Below are positions 27,652 through 39,507 of a stretch of DNA of 64,000 nt, one piece after another. Below the pieces are notes generated by a model. The model searched no databases. It had not been told where the DNA came from and saw nothing but the letters and a program-made list of their open reading frames with translations. A program made the translations under genes and the position numbers. The DNA lies in assembly GCF_014195655.1 (NCBI RefSeq), contig NZ_JACICD010000005.1, positions 124,001 through 188,000 on the forward strand, given 5' to 3'. The stretch comes from Ancylobacter tetraedralis (lineage in GTDB: Bacteria; Pseudomonadota; Alphaproteobacteria; Rhizobiales; Xanthobacteraceae). How positions within the stretch are numbered: the stretch's first letter is position 1; the number at the start of each line of letters is the position of its first letter.

Positions 27652-28640
27652 TGGCCGCGCCCTTCACCCGCATCGGCATTGCCGGCGCCGGCGCCTGGGG
27701 CACCGCGCTGGCCAATGCCGCCGCCCGCGCCGGCCGCGAGGTCGTGCTATGGGGCCGCGACGGCGCGGCGGTGGAGGCGATGCGCGAAACCCGAGTCAAC
27801 ACGCTGCATCTGCCGGGCGTGGAACTGGCCCCCGCCGTCACGCCCACCGCGTCGCTGTTCGACCTGTCGGAGTGCGAGGCGGTGCTGCTGGTGGTGCCGG
27901 CGCAGGCGAGCCGCGAGGTGGCCGGCGCGCTCGGCTCCCACCTCGCCCGCGGCACGCCGCTCGTCGCCTGCTCGAAGGGCATCGAGCGCGGCACCTCGCT
28001 GTTCATGACGCAGGTACTGGCGCAGGCCTGCCCGCATTCGCCCCCCGCCATTCTCTCCGGCCCGAGCTTCGCCACCGATGTCGCCGCCGGCCTGCCCACC
28101 GCCGTGACGCTGGCGGCGCGCGACGGCCAGCTCGCCGAGGCGCTGGCCCGGGCGCTGGGCTCTTCCTCGTTCCGGCTCTATCACAGCGAGGATGTACGCG
28201 GGGTCGAGATCGGCGGCGCCGCCAAGAACGTGCTGGCCATCGCCGCCGGCATCGTCGGCGGGCGGAGGCTGGGCGCCAGCGCGGCGGCGGCGCTGATCGC
28301 GCGCGGCTTCGCCGAACTGATGCGTTTCGGCAAGGCCTATGGCGCGCGGGCGGAGACGCTGACCGGGCTGTCGGGCCTCGGCGATCTCATCCTCACCTGC
28401 TCCACCGCGCAGTCGCGCAACTACGCGCTCGGCCTGTCGATCGGCGAGGTCGGCGGCTTCCACCCGAGCGGCCGGCTGGCGGAGGGGGCGCTGACCGCCG
28501 GCGTGCTGGTGGCGATGGCGCAGGAGCGCGGCGTCGACATGCCGATCGCCCGCGCGGTCGAGGCGGTGCTGGCGGGGCGCAGCGATATCGAACAGGCGAT
28601 CGGGTCTCTGCTGGCCCGTCCCCAGAAGGCGGAAAGTTGA
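27651..28640 (+). CDS. gpsA: NAD(P)-dependent glycerol-3-phosphate dehydrogenase (GpsA)
   Basis: 329-residue enzyme reducing dihydroxyacetone phosphate to sn-glycerol 3-phosphate for phospholipid synthesis. The Rossmann motif [13 protein letters not shown] is at about 9-21, substrate-site motifs ACSKGIE and [11 protein letters not shown] follow, then the catalytic lysine in [13 protein letters not shown] and the [14 protein letters not shown] block. Translationally coupled to tsaD by a one-base overlap and followed by an EVE-domain gene after 1 nt, so this is one operon. Confidence 0.97.
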   Translation: MAAPFTRIGIAGAGAWGTALANAAARAGREVVLWGRDGAAVEAMRETRVNTLHLPGVELAPAVTPTASLFDLSECEAVLLVVPAQASREVAGALGSHLARGTPLVACSKGIERGTSLFMTQVLAQACPHSPPAILSGPSFATDVAAGLPTAVTLAARDGQLAEALARALGSSSFRLYHSEDVRGVEIGGAAKNVLAIAAGIVGGRRLGASAAAALIARGFAELMRFGKAYGARAETLTGLSGLGDLILTCSTAQSRNYALGLSIGEVGGFHPSGRLAEGALTAGVLVAMAQERGVDMPIARAVEAVLAGRSDIEQAIGSLLARPQKAES

Positions 28641-28641
28641 G

Positions 28642-29061
28642 ATGGCGCACTGGCTCTACAAGTCCGAACCGTTCAAATGGTCGTGGGACCAGCAGGTCGC
28701 GGCCGGGCTCAAGGGCACCCATTGGGACGGCGTACGCAATCACCTCGCCAAGCAGCAGCTGCTCGCGATGAAGATCGGCGACCGGGGGTTCTTCTACCAC
28801 TCGAACGAGGGCAAGGAGATCGTCGGCATCGTCGAGGTGATCAAGGAGGCGTACCCGGACCCCTCCGACCCAACGGGCAAGTTCGTCATGGTCGACATCA
28901 AGGCGGTAGAGCCGCTCGCGCATCCGGTCTCGCTCGCCACCGTCAAGACCGAGCCGCGACTGTCGGAAATGGCGCTGATGAAGTTCTCCCGGCTCTCGGT
29001 GCAGCCGGTGACGGACGCGGAATGGGATATCGTGCTGGAACTGTCGAGGCAGGCGCGGTGA
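28642..29061 (+). CDS. EVE domain protein (thymocyte nuclear protein 1-like)
   Basis: 139-residue EVE (PUA-like) domain protein, beginning MAHWLYKSEPFKWSWDQQ. The domain binds modified bases in DNA or RNA in related proteins. GTHWDGVRNHLAKQQLLAMK and GDRGFFYHSNEGKEIVGIVEV are the diagnostic blocks. It stands 1 nt after gpsA and its TGA overlaps a GTG start of the next gene. Ligand here is unknown; the position next to tRNA-modification gene tsaD is suggestive but not evidence. Confidence 0.92.
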   Translation: MAHWLYKSEPFKWSWDQQVAAGLKGTHWDGVRNHLAKQQLLAMKIGDRGFFYHSNEGKEIVGIVEVIKEAYPDPSDPTGKFVMVDIKAVEPLAHPVSLATVKTEPRLSEMALMKFSRLSVQPVTDAEWDIVLELSRQAR

Positions 29062-29735
29062 GCGCGGGTCCGGTGAGCCATCCCGCCGCCGATCCTGCCG
29101 CCTTCGTCCGCGCGGAAACCCGCCTTCTACCGGTGCCACTGGTGCCGGAGATCGTCTTGCACCTCGCCGCCGAATCGCTGCCGATCTGGCAGCGAACCGA
29201 GGAGGAACTGGGCGAGATCGGCCTGCCGCCGCCCTTCTGGGCCTTCGCCTGGGCGGGCGGGCAGGCGCTGGCCCGGCATGTGCTCGACCATCCCGCCATC
29301 GTGCACGGCAAGCGTGTGCTGGACTTCGCCTCCGGCTCCGGCCTCGTCGCCATCGCGGCCAGCAAGGCGGGGGCGTCATCCGTCGAAGCGGCCGACATCG
29401 ATGGCTTCGCGCAGGCCGCCATCGCCGCCAACGCGCAAGCAAACGGCGCAGACGTCACCGTGATTGCCGTCGACATCATCGGCATGGTGGGCGGATGGGA
29501 CGTGGTGCTGGCCGGCGACATCGCCTATGAGCGAGACCTCAGCACGCGCGTGTTCGGCTGGCTGGAGAGCCTGGCGGCGGGCGGGGCGGATGTGTGGATC
29601 GGCGACCCCGGACGTTCCTACCTGCCCCATGAGCGGCTGGAGAAACAGGCCGAATACGGCGTGCCGGTGACCCGCGACCTCGAGGATTCCGAGATCAAGC
29701 GCACCTTCGTCTGGCGTCCGCGCGCCTCCGCCTGA
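29058..29735 (+). CDS. Class I methyltransferase, ETFB lysine methyltransferase / Nnt1-like
   Basis: 225-residue SAM-dependent methyltransferase of the COG3897 type. The N-terminal PPFWAFAWAGGQALARHVLD leads into SAM motif I VLDFASGSGLVAIAASKAG, then the acidic VEAADID loop and DVVLAGDIAYE. Close families methylate lysines of electron-transfer flavoprotein beta or ribosomal proteins; the substrate here is not determined. GTG 29058 overlaps the EVE gene stop; GTG 29073 is an alternative start. Confidence 0.85.
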   Translation: MSAGPVSHPAADPAAFVRAETRLLPVPLVPEIVLHLAAESLPIWQRTEEELGEIGLPPPFWAFAWAGGQALARHVLDHPAIVHGKRVLDFASGSGLVAIAASKAGASSVEAADIDGFAQAAIAANAQANGADVTVIAVDIIGMVGGWDVVLAGDIAYERDLSTRVFGWLESLAAGGADVWIGDPGRSYLPHERLEKQAEYGVPVTRDLEDSEIKRTFVWRPRASA

Positions 29736-29805
29736 GGGCCGGCAACGAGCCGTCAAGCGACGCTAGGTGCGAATACATACCGACCAAAGTTAGCCGCGAC
29801 CGCGC

Positions 29806-29834
29806 TTGTCGGCCCCCGAGCGGGTCCGCATAAT
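29806..29834 (+). promoter_or_regulatory. Putative acs promoter
   Basis: TTGTCG at 29806-29811, a 17-nt spacer and CATAAT at 29829-29834 form the best promoter-like pair upstream of acs, giving a leader of about 45 nt. Prediction by eye. Confidence 0.45.
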
Positions 29835-29888
29835 CGTTCCAGAAGCAAGAGTGGCGCGGCTTGCGCCAACCCAAGGGGAAGAAACGCC

Positions 29889-31847
<1,959 letters not shown>

Positions 31848-31875
31848 GGCGGGGGCAGCCGCCGCGCGCCAATGA

Positions 31876-31903
31876 GAAGGGCGACCCTCGGGTCGCCCTT
31901 TTT
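31876..31903 (+). terminator. Rho-independent terminator after acs
   Basis: AAGGGCGACCC (31876-31886) pairs with GGGTCGCCCTT (31889-31899) followed by T residues to 31903. It ends the acs transcript; the next gene converges from the other strand. Confidence 0.85.
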
Positions 31904-31941
31904 TGTTGAGCTGCCGTTTTGTCGCCGGGCCGGCGCGCGCC

Positions 31942-34900
31942 TCAGCCGCGCACCAGATCCCCGATCAGGCTGGCCGCCACCGACAGCTTGGAGACCGAGA
32001 GCCCCGAGCCGGCGATCTCGTGCACGCCGTTGCGGGCCCGCTCCACCGCCTCGCCGCGCGCCTGCGCCCAGGCGGCGACACCCGGGGCGCCGCTGCCATG
32101 CTCGGTGATCACCTCGGCGGTGAGGCGGCGCACCGCCACCTCGAAGGCCGCCAGCGCGCGCTCCAGCGCCAGCCGGTCGTAATAATCGGTCACGACAAGT
32201 CCCTGCGCCGCGCCCAGCACGCGGTCGAGCCGGAAATGCAGCCCCACCGCGAAGAAGGTCGCCGCCACGTCGCCCAGCGGCGCATTGGTGCGATCGGCAA
32301 TCAGCACGATGTCGGTGGCGCTTTCCACCGCCGGCAGGCGGGCAATGCGGCGGGCGAGCGGCTCGGGCACGCCGGCCTCGGTCCAGCGGGCGATGCGTGC
32401 ATCGTGCAGCGCACGCGTCTCCTCGGGGATCAGCTCGCGCACCACCCCCTTCAGCGCCGCCTCGACCGGCGCGATGCCAAAAGCATAGTGCGCCACCAGT
32501 TCATCCAGGCTCTGGCGCAGGTCGACATTGCGCAGGAACCACACGGTGCGATCCTGCAGCATGTCCTGCACCACGGCGTAAAGGTCGAGCTGCACCGCGC
32601 CGGGCACAAGCCCGTCCAGCGCGTCGATCTCGCTATTCAGCGCGTTCAGCTCGAAACTGTCGCGCGTCGCCGCGAAGGCCTTGGCGATGGAGCCGATGCC
32701 GGCACCCGTCTCGTCGGCCAGCCGCGCCGCGAAGGCCGGCCCGCCATGGTTGATCATCGCATTGGACAGCCGCGTGGCGATGATGTCGCGGCGCAGCCGA
32801 TGCCCCTCGATTCCATCGCTGAAGCGCGCGCTCAGTTCCGGCGGGAAATAGGCGGTGAGCTCGCGGGCGAGATAGGGATCGTCCGGCACATCGGTGTCGA
32901 GCAGGTCGGCATGGGCGGTGAGCTTGGCATAGGCCAGGAGCACCGCGAGTTCCGGCCGGGTCAGCCCGTCGCCGCGCCCGCGCCGCTCCTGCAATTCACC
33001 GTCGCCGGGCAGGAACTCCACCGCACGGTCGAGCAGGCGGCGCGCCTCCAGCTGCTGCATCAGGCGCTGGTGGAAGCCGAGGTCGCCCACCCCGCGCCGC
33101 TGCGCCAGCGAAAGCGCCAGCGTCTGCAGGTAATTGTTGCGCAGCACCAGCTGGCCGACCTCGTCGGTCAGCGAGGCGAGGAACGCCTTGCGGGCCTCCG
33201 GTTCCAGCCGCCCCTCGCGCACCGCCGACACCAGCGCGATCTTGATGTTCACCTCCACGTCGGAGGTGTTCACGCCGGCCGAATTGTCGATGGCGTCGGT
33301 GTTGAGCCGCACCCCGTGCCGCGCCGCCTCGATCCGCCCGCGCTGGGTCACGCCGAGATTGGCGCCCTCGCCGATCACCCGGGCGCGCAGTTCGGCCCCG
33401 GTGATGCGGATCGCGTCATTGGCGCGGTCGCCGACCTGTACATCGCTCTCGGCCGCGGCGCGGACATAGGTGCCGATGCCGCCGAACCACAAGAGGTCGA
33501 CCGGCGCGCGCAGGATCGCGGCCATCACCTCGGCCGGCGAGGCCGAGCTCTTGTCGAGCCCGAGCGCCTCGCGGATGGCCGGGCTCAGCGCAATGCTCTT
33601 GGCCGCGCGCGAGAACACGCCGCCACCCGCGGAGATCAGCGAGGCGTCGTAATCCTGCCAGGAGGAGCGCGGCAGCGCGAACAGGCGCTGGCGCTCCTTC
33701 AGCGAGGCCACCGGGTCCGGGCTCGGGTCGAGGAAGATGTCGCGATGGTCGAAGGCGGCGACCAGCTTGATGGTGCTCTCCAGCAGCATGCCGTTGCCGA
33801 ACACATCGCCCGACATGTCGCCGACGCCGGCCACGGTGAACGGGCGCACTCTTATGTCGACGTCCATCTCGCGGAAATGCCGGCGCACCGCCTCCCAGGC
33901 GCCGCGCGCGGTGATGCCCATCGCCTTGTGGTCGTAGCCGACCGAGCCGCCGGAGGCGAAGGCATCGCCCAGCCAGAAATCGCGCGCCTGTGAGATCGCG
34001 TTGGCGGTGTCGGAGAAGGTCGCGGTGCCCTTGTCGGCTGCGACCACGAGATAGGGGTCATCCTCGTCATGGCGCACCGTCTCGCCGGGATGGACGATCT
34101 CGCTGCCGTCGATATTGTCGGTGAGGTCCAGCAGCGAGGAGACGAACAGCTTGTAGGCTTCCGTCCCCTCGGCCTGGATCGCCTCGCGCGGGCCCGTGGG
34201 CAATTGCTTGGGCACGAAGCCGCCCTTGGCGCCCACCGGCACGATGACCGCGTTCTTCACCTGCTGCGCCTTGACGAGGCCAAGCACCTCGGTACGGAAA
34301 TCCATCGGCCGGTCGGACCAGCGCAGCCCGCCGCGCGCCACGCGGCCGAAGCGCAGATGGATGCCCTCCACACGCGGCGAATGCACGAAGATCTCGAACA
34401 GCGGCTGCGGCAGCGGCATGCCCTCGACCTGGTGGCTGAGGAACTTGATGGCGATGGCCGGCTTGGGACCGCCATCGGCGCCCAGCTGGTGGAAATTGGT
34501 GCGCACCGCCGCCTCGATGAGATTGGCGAAGCGGCGCAGGATGCGGTCCTCGTCCAGGCTCTGCACGCTCGCCAGCGCCGCCTCGATCTCCTCGCGGATC
34601 GCCGCCTCGCGCACGGCCCGGCCCTCATCTGGGCCGGCGTCGAAGCGGGCATGGAACAGCGCGACCAGCCGGTCGACAATGGCGGGATGCGCGTTCAGCG
34701 TCGCCCAGAGGTAATCCTGGCTGAAGGGCACGCCGATCTGCCGGAGATAGCGCGCGAGCGTGCGCAGCAGCGCGATGTCGCGCCAGCCGAGCCGCGCGTT
34801 AAGCGCCAGCGCGTTGAAGCCGTCGCTCTCCGCCGCGCCGCGCATCACCGCCATCAGCGTGGCGTGCAGCCGCCCTTCCAGCACTTCGAGCGCGATCTCC

Positions 34901-36795
34901 CCGCCGCCGCGACGGCCGAGCAGCATGTCGTGGACATAGATCGGCGCCACGTCGTCGGGGCTGAGGGTGAAGGTGCGCTCGTCCACGACGACGAAGCCCA
35001 TCGCCTCCAGCATCGGCACGCGCTCGGAAAGCAGGCGCGGCACCTCGTAGCTCAGCACCTTGAGGGCGATGCGCTCGCGCCCGGGCGCCCCTGGCGGGCG
35101 ATGGAAGTCGACCGCCACCGGATTGCCCGCGCTCAGTCGCTCGATCAGCCTGAGGTCCGCCAGCGCCTGGTCCGGCGTGTAGCTGCCCTGGTAGCCGACG
35201 GGAAAGGCCGTGCCGTAGCGGCGGGCCAGCGCGTTCGCCTGCGCCGGCGGGAACACCAGCGCCAGCGCGGCCGCGAAGCCATCGCCCCAGGTGCGGATGA
35301 TGGCGCCGACGCCATCCTCCAGCTCGGCGCGCCCGACCTCGGGCACCACCGTGCCGGACAGTTCCACGATGAAGTGCACGCGCGTCAGCGGCCCTTCCAT
35401 GAACAGCGGGCGGAAGGCGGCGACCTGCCCGCCGAAGCTGCGCTCCAGCAGCGCGCCGATGCGCTCGCGCACCTCCGAGCCGTAGCGGTCGCGCGGCACG
35501 AAGACCAGCACCGAGACGAAGCGGTCGAAACGATCGCGCCAGGCCAGCACGCGCACGCGCGGATGCTCGTCCAGCTGGAGGATGGCCAGCGCGAAGGCAT
35601 AGAGCGTCGGCGGATCGATCTGGAACAGGTCGTCGCGCGGGAAGTTTTCCAGCACCTTGACCAGCGCGCGGCCGGAATGGCTCTCGGGCACGAAGCCGGC
35701 ACGCGCCAGCACGCCATCCACCTTGCGACGCACCAGCGGAATGGCGCGGACCGATTCGGCATAGGCGGTGTTGGTGAACAGCCCGGCAATGCACAGGCCG
35801 CCGACGATACGCCCCTCCCCGTCATAGCGCTTGACCACGACCACATCGATCCAGGCCCGCCGGTGCACCAGCGACAGCGTGCGCGACTTGATCACCACGA
35901 GCGGCGAGGCCTCGGCCAGCACATTGCTCAGGTCCGCGCTCACCGCGCGCGGGTCGCTGTCGCGGCGGAACATGCGGAACTCCTCGTCCGCCAGCACGCC
36001 GCGCGCATCCTTCATGCGGCGATCGAAGGCCAGCGGGCCGCCCGCCACCTCGCGGGCGTCATAGTGACGGCAGCCGAGAAAGGTGAAATTGCCCTCGACC
36101 AGCCATTGCAGGAAGGCCACCGCCTCGTCCGTCTCCTCGCGCACGCCGGCCGGGGCATGGGCGAGATCGGCCAGCGCCGCGCGCACCTGATCGATCATCG
36201 GGCGCCAATCGAGGACGGCGGCACGCACCTGCGCCAGCACCAGCGCGATCTCACCCGCCAGCGCCGCGCGCGTCGGCGCATCCTCGATGCGCGGGATATG
36301 GATATGGATGAGGCTCTCGCGCCGCGCCCGCCCGCCGGCGGGCGCGCCCGCCGGGGCCAGCCCTTCCAGCGCGCCGGTCGCGTCCCGCTCGACCCCGAGG
36401 ATGGGGTGCACGACGAAGGAGGCGCTGAGGCCGCGGGCATTGAGCGCCGCCATCACCGAATCCAGCAGAAAGGGCATGTCGTCATTGACGATCTCGACAA
36501 CCGTCACCTTCGCCAACCGCTGGCCATCGGCGGCGGCCGTCGGCGCCTCGACGCGGATGTCGGCCTTGCCGCCGGGCGCGCGCCGGCGAAGATGGTCGTG
36601 AGCTGCCAGCGCCAGCGCCGCGAGTTCGTGCGAGGTATAAAGTCGCACATCCTCGGCGACCGCCCGCCCGAACAGCCGGCTGGCGAATTGCGTCGGAACG
36701 TCGCCATCGGTGGCCTGCAGGATGAGATCGGCCTGCTCGACCAACTGGCGCGCCGCGCGCTCGTCCTCTGTGGAGAGGAAGCCTTCCACGCCCAT
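31942..36795 (-). CDS. NAD-specific glutamate dehydrogenase, large (180-kDa) class
   Basis: 1617-residue catabolic NAD-glutamate dehydrogenase (L-GDH, BAD-GDH family) converting glutamate to 2-oxoglutarate and ammonia. The long N-terminal ACT-like regulatory region (about 1-700) is followed by the catalytic core, where GLRWSDRPMDFRTEVLGLVKAQ and VPVGAKGGFVPK are diagnostic, and GYDHKAMGITARGAWEAVRRH begins the dinucleotide-binding part. A C-terminal helical region completes the protein. The ATG at 36795 has GGGAG nine bases upstream; the frame extends to 36873 without support. It is the longest gene in the window and is divergent from ompW. Allosteric control by amino acids is known for the family. 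Confidence 0.96.
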   Translation of the reverse strand: MGVEGFLSTEDERAARQLVEQADLILQATDGDVPTQFASRLFGRAVAEDVRLYTSHELAALALAAHDHLRRRAPGGKADIRVEAPTAAADGQRLAKVTVVEIVNDDMPFLLDSVMAALNARGLSASFVVHPILGVERDATGALEGLAPAGAPAGGRARRESLIHIHIPRIEDAPTRAALAGEIALVLAQVRAAVLDWRPMIDQVRAALADLAHAPAGVREETDEAVAFLQWLVEGNFTFLGCRHYDAREVAGGPLAFDRRMKDARGVLADEEFRMFRRDSDPRAVSADLSNVLAEASPLVVIKSRTLSLVHRRAWIDVVVVKRYDGEGRIVGGLCIAGLFTNTAYAESVRAIPLVRRKVDGVLARAGFVPESHSGRALVKVLENFPRDDLFQIDPPTLYAFALAILQLDEHPRVRVLAWRDRFDRFVSVLVFVPRDRYGSEVRERIGALLERSFGGQVAAFRPLFMEGPLTRVHFIVELSGTVVPEVGRAELEDGVGAIIRTWGDGFAAALALVFPPAQANALARRYGTAFPVGYQGSYTPDQALADLRLIERLSAGNPVAVDFHRPPGAPGRERIALKVLSYEVPRLLSERVPMLEAMGFVVVDERTFTLSPDDVAPIYVHDMLLGRRGGGEIALEVLEGRLHATLMAVMRGAAESDGFNALALNARLGWRDIALLRTLARYLRQIGVPFSQDYLWATLNAHPAIVDRLVALFHARFDAGPDEGRAVREAAIREEIEAALASVQSLDEDRILRRFANLIEAAVRTNFHQLGADGGPKPAIAIKFLSHQVEGMPLPQPLFEIFVHSPRVEGIHLRFGRVARGGLRWSDRPMDFRTEVLGLVKAQQVKNAVIVPVGAKGGFVPKQLPTGPREAIQAEGTEAYKLFVSSLLDLTDNIDGSEIVHPGETVRHDEDDPYLVVAADKGTATFSDTANAISQARDFWLGDAFASGGSVGYDHKAMGITARGAWEAVRRHFREMDVDIRVRPFTVAGVGDMSGDVFGNGMLLESTIKLVAAFDHRDIFLDPSPDPVASLKERQRLFALPRSSWQDYDASLISAGGGVFSRAAKSIALSPAIREALGLDKSSASPAEVMAAILRAPVDLLWFGGIGTYVRAAAESDVQVGDRANDAIRITGAELRARVIGEGANLGVTQRGRIEAARHGVRLNTDAIDNSAGVNTSDVEVNIKIALVSAVREGRLEPEARKAFLASLTDEVGQLVLRNNYLQTLALSLAQRRGVGDLGFHQRLMQQLEARRLLDRAVEFLPGDGELQERRGRGDGLTRPELAVLLAYAKLTAHADLLDTDVPDDPYLARELTAYFPPELSARFSDGIEGHRLRRDIIATRLSNAMINHGGPAFAARLADETGAGIGSIAKAFAATRDSFELNALNSEIDALDGLVPGAVQLDLYAVVQDMLQDRTVWFLRNVDLRQSLDELVAHYAFGIAPVEAALKGVVRELIPEETRALHDARIARWTEAGVPEPLARRIARLPAVESATDIVLIADRTNAPLGDVAATFFAVGLHFRLDRVLGAAQGLVVTDYYDRLALERALAAFEVAVRRLTAEVITEHGSGAPGVAAWAQARGEAVERARNGVHEIAGSGLSVSKLSVAASLIGDLVRG

Positions 36796-36932
36796 GATGT
36801 CTGTCTCCCGGACCCTGATCCTGCCGATTTCGCAAGCAGCGAGCCTAATTCTGCATCTTATATCGTGCAGCACGATGACGGCACAGCATGATGTTGCAAT
36901 GCGGTCACACGACGGCGCAGCAAGCGACCGGT

Positions 36933-36946
36933 TTGACTTGTATCAA
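36933..36946. promoter_or_regulatory. FNR/FixK-type binding site
   Basis: TTGAC-TTGT-ATCAA matches the TTGAT-N4-ATCAA consensus with one change. It is centred about 88 nt before the ompW start and 144 nt before the GDH start, in their shared intergenic region. Oxygen-responsive control of ompW is known in enterobacteria, which makes this a credible site. Confidence 0.6.
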
Positions 36947-37027
36947 GCACCGACTCAGGCGCCGGACGCACGGTCAGCCTCATGAACCGGACGATGATCC
37001 GGGCTTGGGCTAACTGGGGTTTTACCG

Positions 37028-37747
37028 ATGTCTACACGTCGTCCGGCACTGAACATGTTCACCGCCCTCGCGGCACTTCTCGCGCTGACGGTGTCCCCTC
37101 TCGCGCTCGTCGCAGCGGCCGCACCGGCGGCGGCGGCGGACATCGCCACGCCGGTCTACAAGGCGCCGGTGGCGCCGGTCGTCGAGGAGTTCAACCCCTG
37201 GCAGTTGCGCGTGCGCGTGCTCGGCGTCATTCCCGATGGTGGCGGCTCGGTCAACGGCGTGCCCGGTTCGGACCTCGACTATTCCAGCTCGGTGGTTCCC
37301 GAGCTCGACATCACCTACTTCTTCTCCAAGAACTGGGCGGCCGAACTCATCCTCGGCGTGACGAAGCACAATATTGACGGCGCCGGCACGATCTCCAGCC
37401 TCGGCAAGATCGGCGAAACGTGGCTGCTGCCGCCGACCCTGACCCTGCAGTACCACTTCACCGATTTCGGCAAGTTCCAGCCCTATGTCGGCGCGGGAGT
37501 GAACTACACGTTCTTCTTCAACCAGAAGGCCGATTCCGCGGACTCGCTCGACGTGAAGGACACCTGGGGCTGGGCGCTGCAGGCCGGCTTCGACTACATG
37601 ATCGACGAACACTGGGGCTTCAACGTCGACGTGAAGAAGCTGTTCCTGGAGCCGGATTTCGACGTCACGGTTTCCGGCACGCCGCTCACCGGCAAGGCGG
37701 ACCTCAATCCCTGGATTGTCGGCGTGGGCGTTACCTACCGCTTCTGA
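37028..37747 (+). CDS. OmpW family outer membrane protein
   Basis: 239-residue small beta-barrel. A signal peptide with cleavage near AAAAAADIA (about residue 37) precedes alternating strands including PWQLRVRVLGVIPDGGGSV, VPELDITYFFSKNWAAELILG, PTLTLQYHF and a C-terminal phenylalanine (GVGVTYRF), the Bam recognition signal. OmpW forms an eight-stranded barrel with a hydrophobic channel, probably for small hydrophobic molecules. An FNR/FixK-like box upstream suggests oxygen control. Followed by a strong terminator. Confidence 0.93.
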   Translation: MSTRRPALNMFTALAALLALTVSPLALVAAAAPAAAADIATPVYKAPVAPVVEEFNPWQLRVRVLGVIPDGGGSVNGVPGSDLDYSSSVVPELDITYFFSKNWAAELILGVTKHNIDGAGTISSLGKIGETWLLPPTLTLQYHFTDFGKFQPYVGAGVNYTFFFNQKADSADSLDVKDTWGWALQAGFDYMIDEHWGFNVDVKKLFLEPDFDVTVSGTPLTGKADLNPWIVGVGVTYRF

Positions 37748-37771
37748 GGGGCGCAAGAACGGTGGGGGGAG

Positions 37772-37797
37772 AGGGCCGGCGCAAGCCGGCCCTTTTT
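37772..37797 (+). terminator. Rho-independent terminator after ompW
   Basis: AGGGCCGGC (37772-37780), loop GCAA, GCCGGCCCT (37785-37793) and five T residues. Strong plus-strand terminator 25 nt past the ompW stop. Confidence 0.88.
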
Positions 37798-37813
37798 CAT
37801 TGGGTCGCCCCGC

Positions 37814-39403
37814 TCAGTGGCGGAAGTGGCGCACGCCGGTGAACACCATGGCGATGCCGGCCTCGTCCGCCGCGGCGATCACGTCCTGATCGCGAATGGA
37901 GCCGCCCGGCTGGATCACCGCGGTCGCCCCCGCCGCGATGGCGGTGAGAAGGCCATCGGCAAAGGGGAAGAACGCATCGGACGCCACCACCGATCCGCGC
38001 GTCAGCGTCTCGTCGAGCCCGGCGGCGGTCGCCGCTTCCTGCGCCTTGAGCGCGGCGATGCGCGCGGAATCGACGCGGCTCATCTGGCCCGCGCCGATGC
38101 CGACCGTCGCCAGGTCCTTCGCATAGACGATGGCATTCGACTTCACATGCTTGGCGACGCGGAAGGCGAAGGCGAGGTCCGCCAGTTCCTTGGGGCTCGG
38201 CGCGCGCTTGGTGACGACCGTCAGGGCCATGTCGTCCACGACAGCATTGTCGCGCGACTGCACGAGCAGGCCGCCCGCCAGCGATTTCACCAGCGTTCCG
38301 GCCGCGCGCGGATCGGGCAGCGCGCCCGTCACCAGCAGGCGCAGGTTCTTCTTGGCGCCGACGATGGCCGCGGCTTCTTCCGTCGCATCGGGGGCGACGA
38401 TCACCTCGGTGAAGATCTCGACAATGGCGCGCGCCGCCTCGGCATCGAGCGTGCGGTTCAGCGCCACGATGCCGCCGAAGGCGGAGGTGGGGTCGCAGGC
38501 CAGCGCCCTGGCATAAGCCTCCACCAGCGTGGCGCCCTGCGCGACGCCGCACGGGTTGGCGTGCTTGACGATGACCACCGCCGGGCCGTGGGCGGGATCG
38601 AACTCCGCCACCGCCTCATAGGCGGCATCGGTGTCGTTGAGGTTGTTGTAGGAAAGCGCCTTGCCCTGCAGCTGCCGCGCGGTGGCGACGCCGGGACGGG
38701 CCGCGCCGCCGCGATAGAACGCCGCGCTCTGGTGCGGGTTCTCGCCATAGCGCAGCGCTTCCGCCAGCGTGCCGTCGAAGATGCGGGTGCGCGGCGTGGT
38801 ATCCTGCTCCACTTCGGCAAACCAGCGGGTGATAGCTGCGTCATAGGTGGCGGTGCGGGCATAGGCCAGCTGCGCCAGCTTGCGGCGGGTCGCCAGCGTG
38901 GTGCCGCCCTGCGCGCCGAGCTCGGCAAGCACGGTCTCATAGCCCGAAGGGTCGACCACGACCGCGACATCGGCATGGTTCTTGGCGGCGGCGCGGATCA
39001 TGGCCGGCCCACCAATGTCGATATTCTCGACGCATTCGTCATAGCCGGCGCCACGCGCCACCGTCGCCTCGAACGGATAGAGGTTCACGACCACGAGGTC
39101 GATCGGGCCGATGCCGTGCGCCGTCATCGCGGCCTGGTGCTCGGCATTGTCGCGAATGGCGAGGATGCCGCCATGCACCGCGGGGTGCAGCGTCTTGACC
39201 CGGCCGTCCATCATCTCCGGGAAACCGGTGAGGTCGGATACGTCGAGCACCTTCAGCCCGGCATCGGCAAGCGCCCTGCGGGTGCCGCCGGTCGAAACCA
39301 GCTCCACGCCACGCGCGGCGAGCGTCTGGGCGAAGGCCACCAGCCCGGTCTTGTCGGAGACCGAGAGGAGAGCGCGGGCGATCGGGCGGACATCGGTGGA
39401 CAT
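37814..39403 (-). CDS. purH: Bifunctional AICAR formyltransferase / IMP cyclohydrolase (PurH)
   Basis: 529-residue enzyme for the last two steps of de novo purine synthesis. The N-terminal cyclohydrolase half has [20 protein letters not shown] and [15 protein letters not shown]; the C-terminal formyltransferase half has [18 protein letters not shown] and FFPFADGL. All are intact and length is standard. It is downstream of the heparinase-like and rsmB genes on the same strand, a gene order conserved in Rhizobiales. Confidence 0.98.
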   Translation of the reverse strand: MSTDVRPIARALLSVSDKTGLVAFAQTLAARGVELVSTGGTRRALADAGLKVLDVSDLTGFPEMMDGRVKTLHPAVHGGILAIRDNAEHQAAMTAHGIGPIDLVVVNLYPFEATVARGAGYDECVENIDIGGPAMIRAAAKNHADVAVVVDPSGYETVLAELGAQGGTTLATRRKLAQLAYARTATYDAAITRWFAEVEQDTTPRTRIFDGTLAEALRYGENPHQSAAFYRGGAARPGVATARQLQGKALSYNNLNDTDAAYEAVAEFDPAHGPAVVIVKHANPCGVAQGATLVEAYARALACDPTSAFGGIVALNRTLDAEAARAIVEIFTEVIVAPDATEEAAAIVGAKKNLRLLVTGALPDPRAAGTLVKSLAGGLLVQSRDNAVVDDMALTVVTKRAPSPKELADLAFAFRVAKHVKSNAIVYAKDLATVGIGAGQMSRVDSARIAALKAQEAATAAGLDETLTRGSVVASDAFFPFADGLLTAIAAGATAVIQPGGSIRDQDVIAAADEAGIAMVFTGVRHFRH

Positions 39404-39507
39404 GGCAGATCATTGCTCTTGCGGGATGAACAAGGCGCCGCCCTATCACGTCTGCGCCGCGAGGTGAACCTTTGCCGGCCGCAGCCCTGCCGCGCGCCGG
39501 GCTCGCC

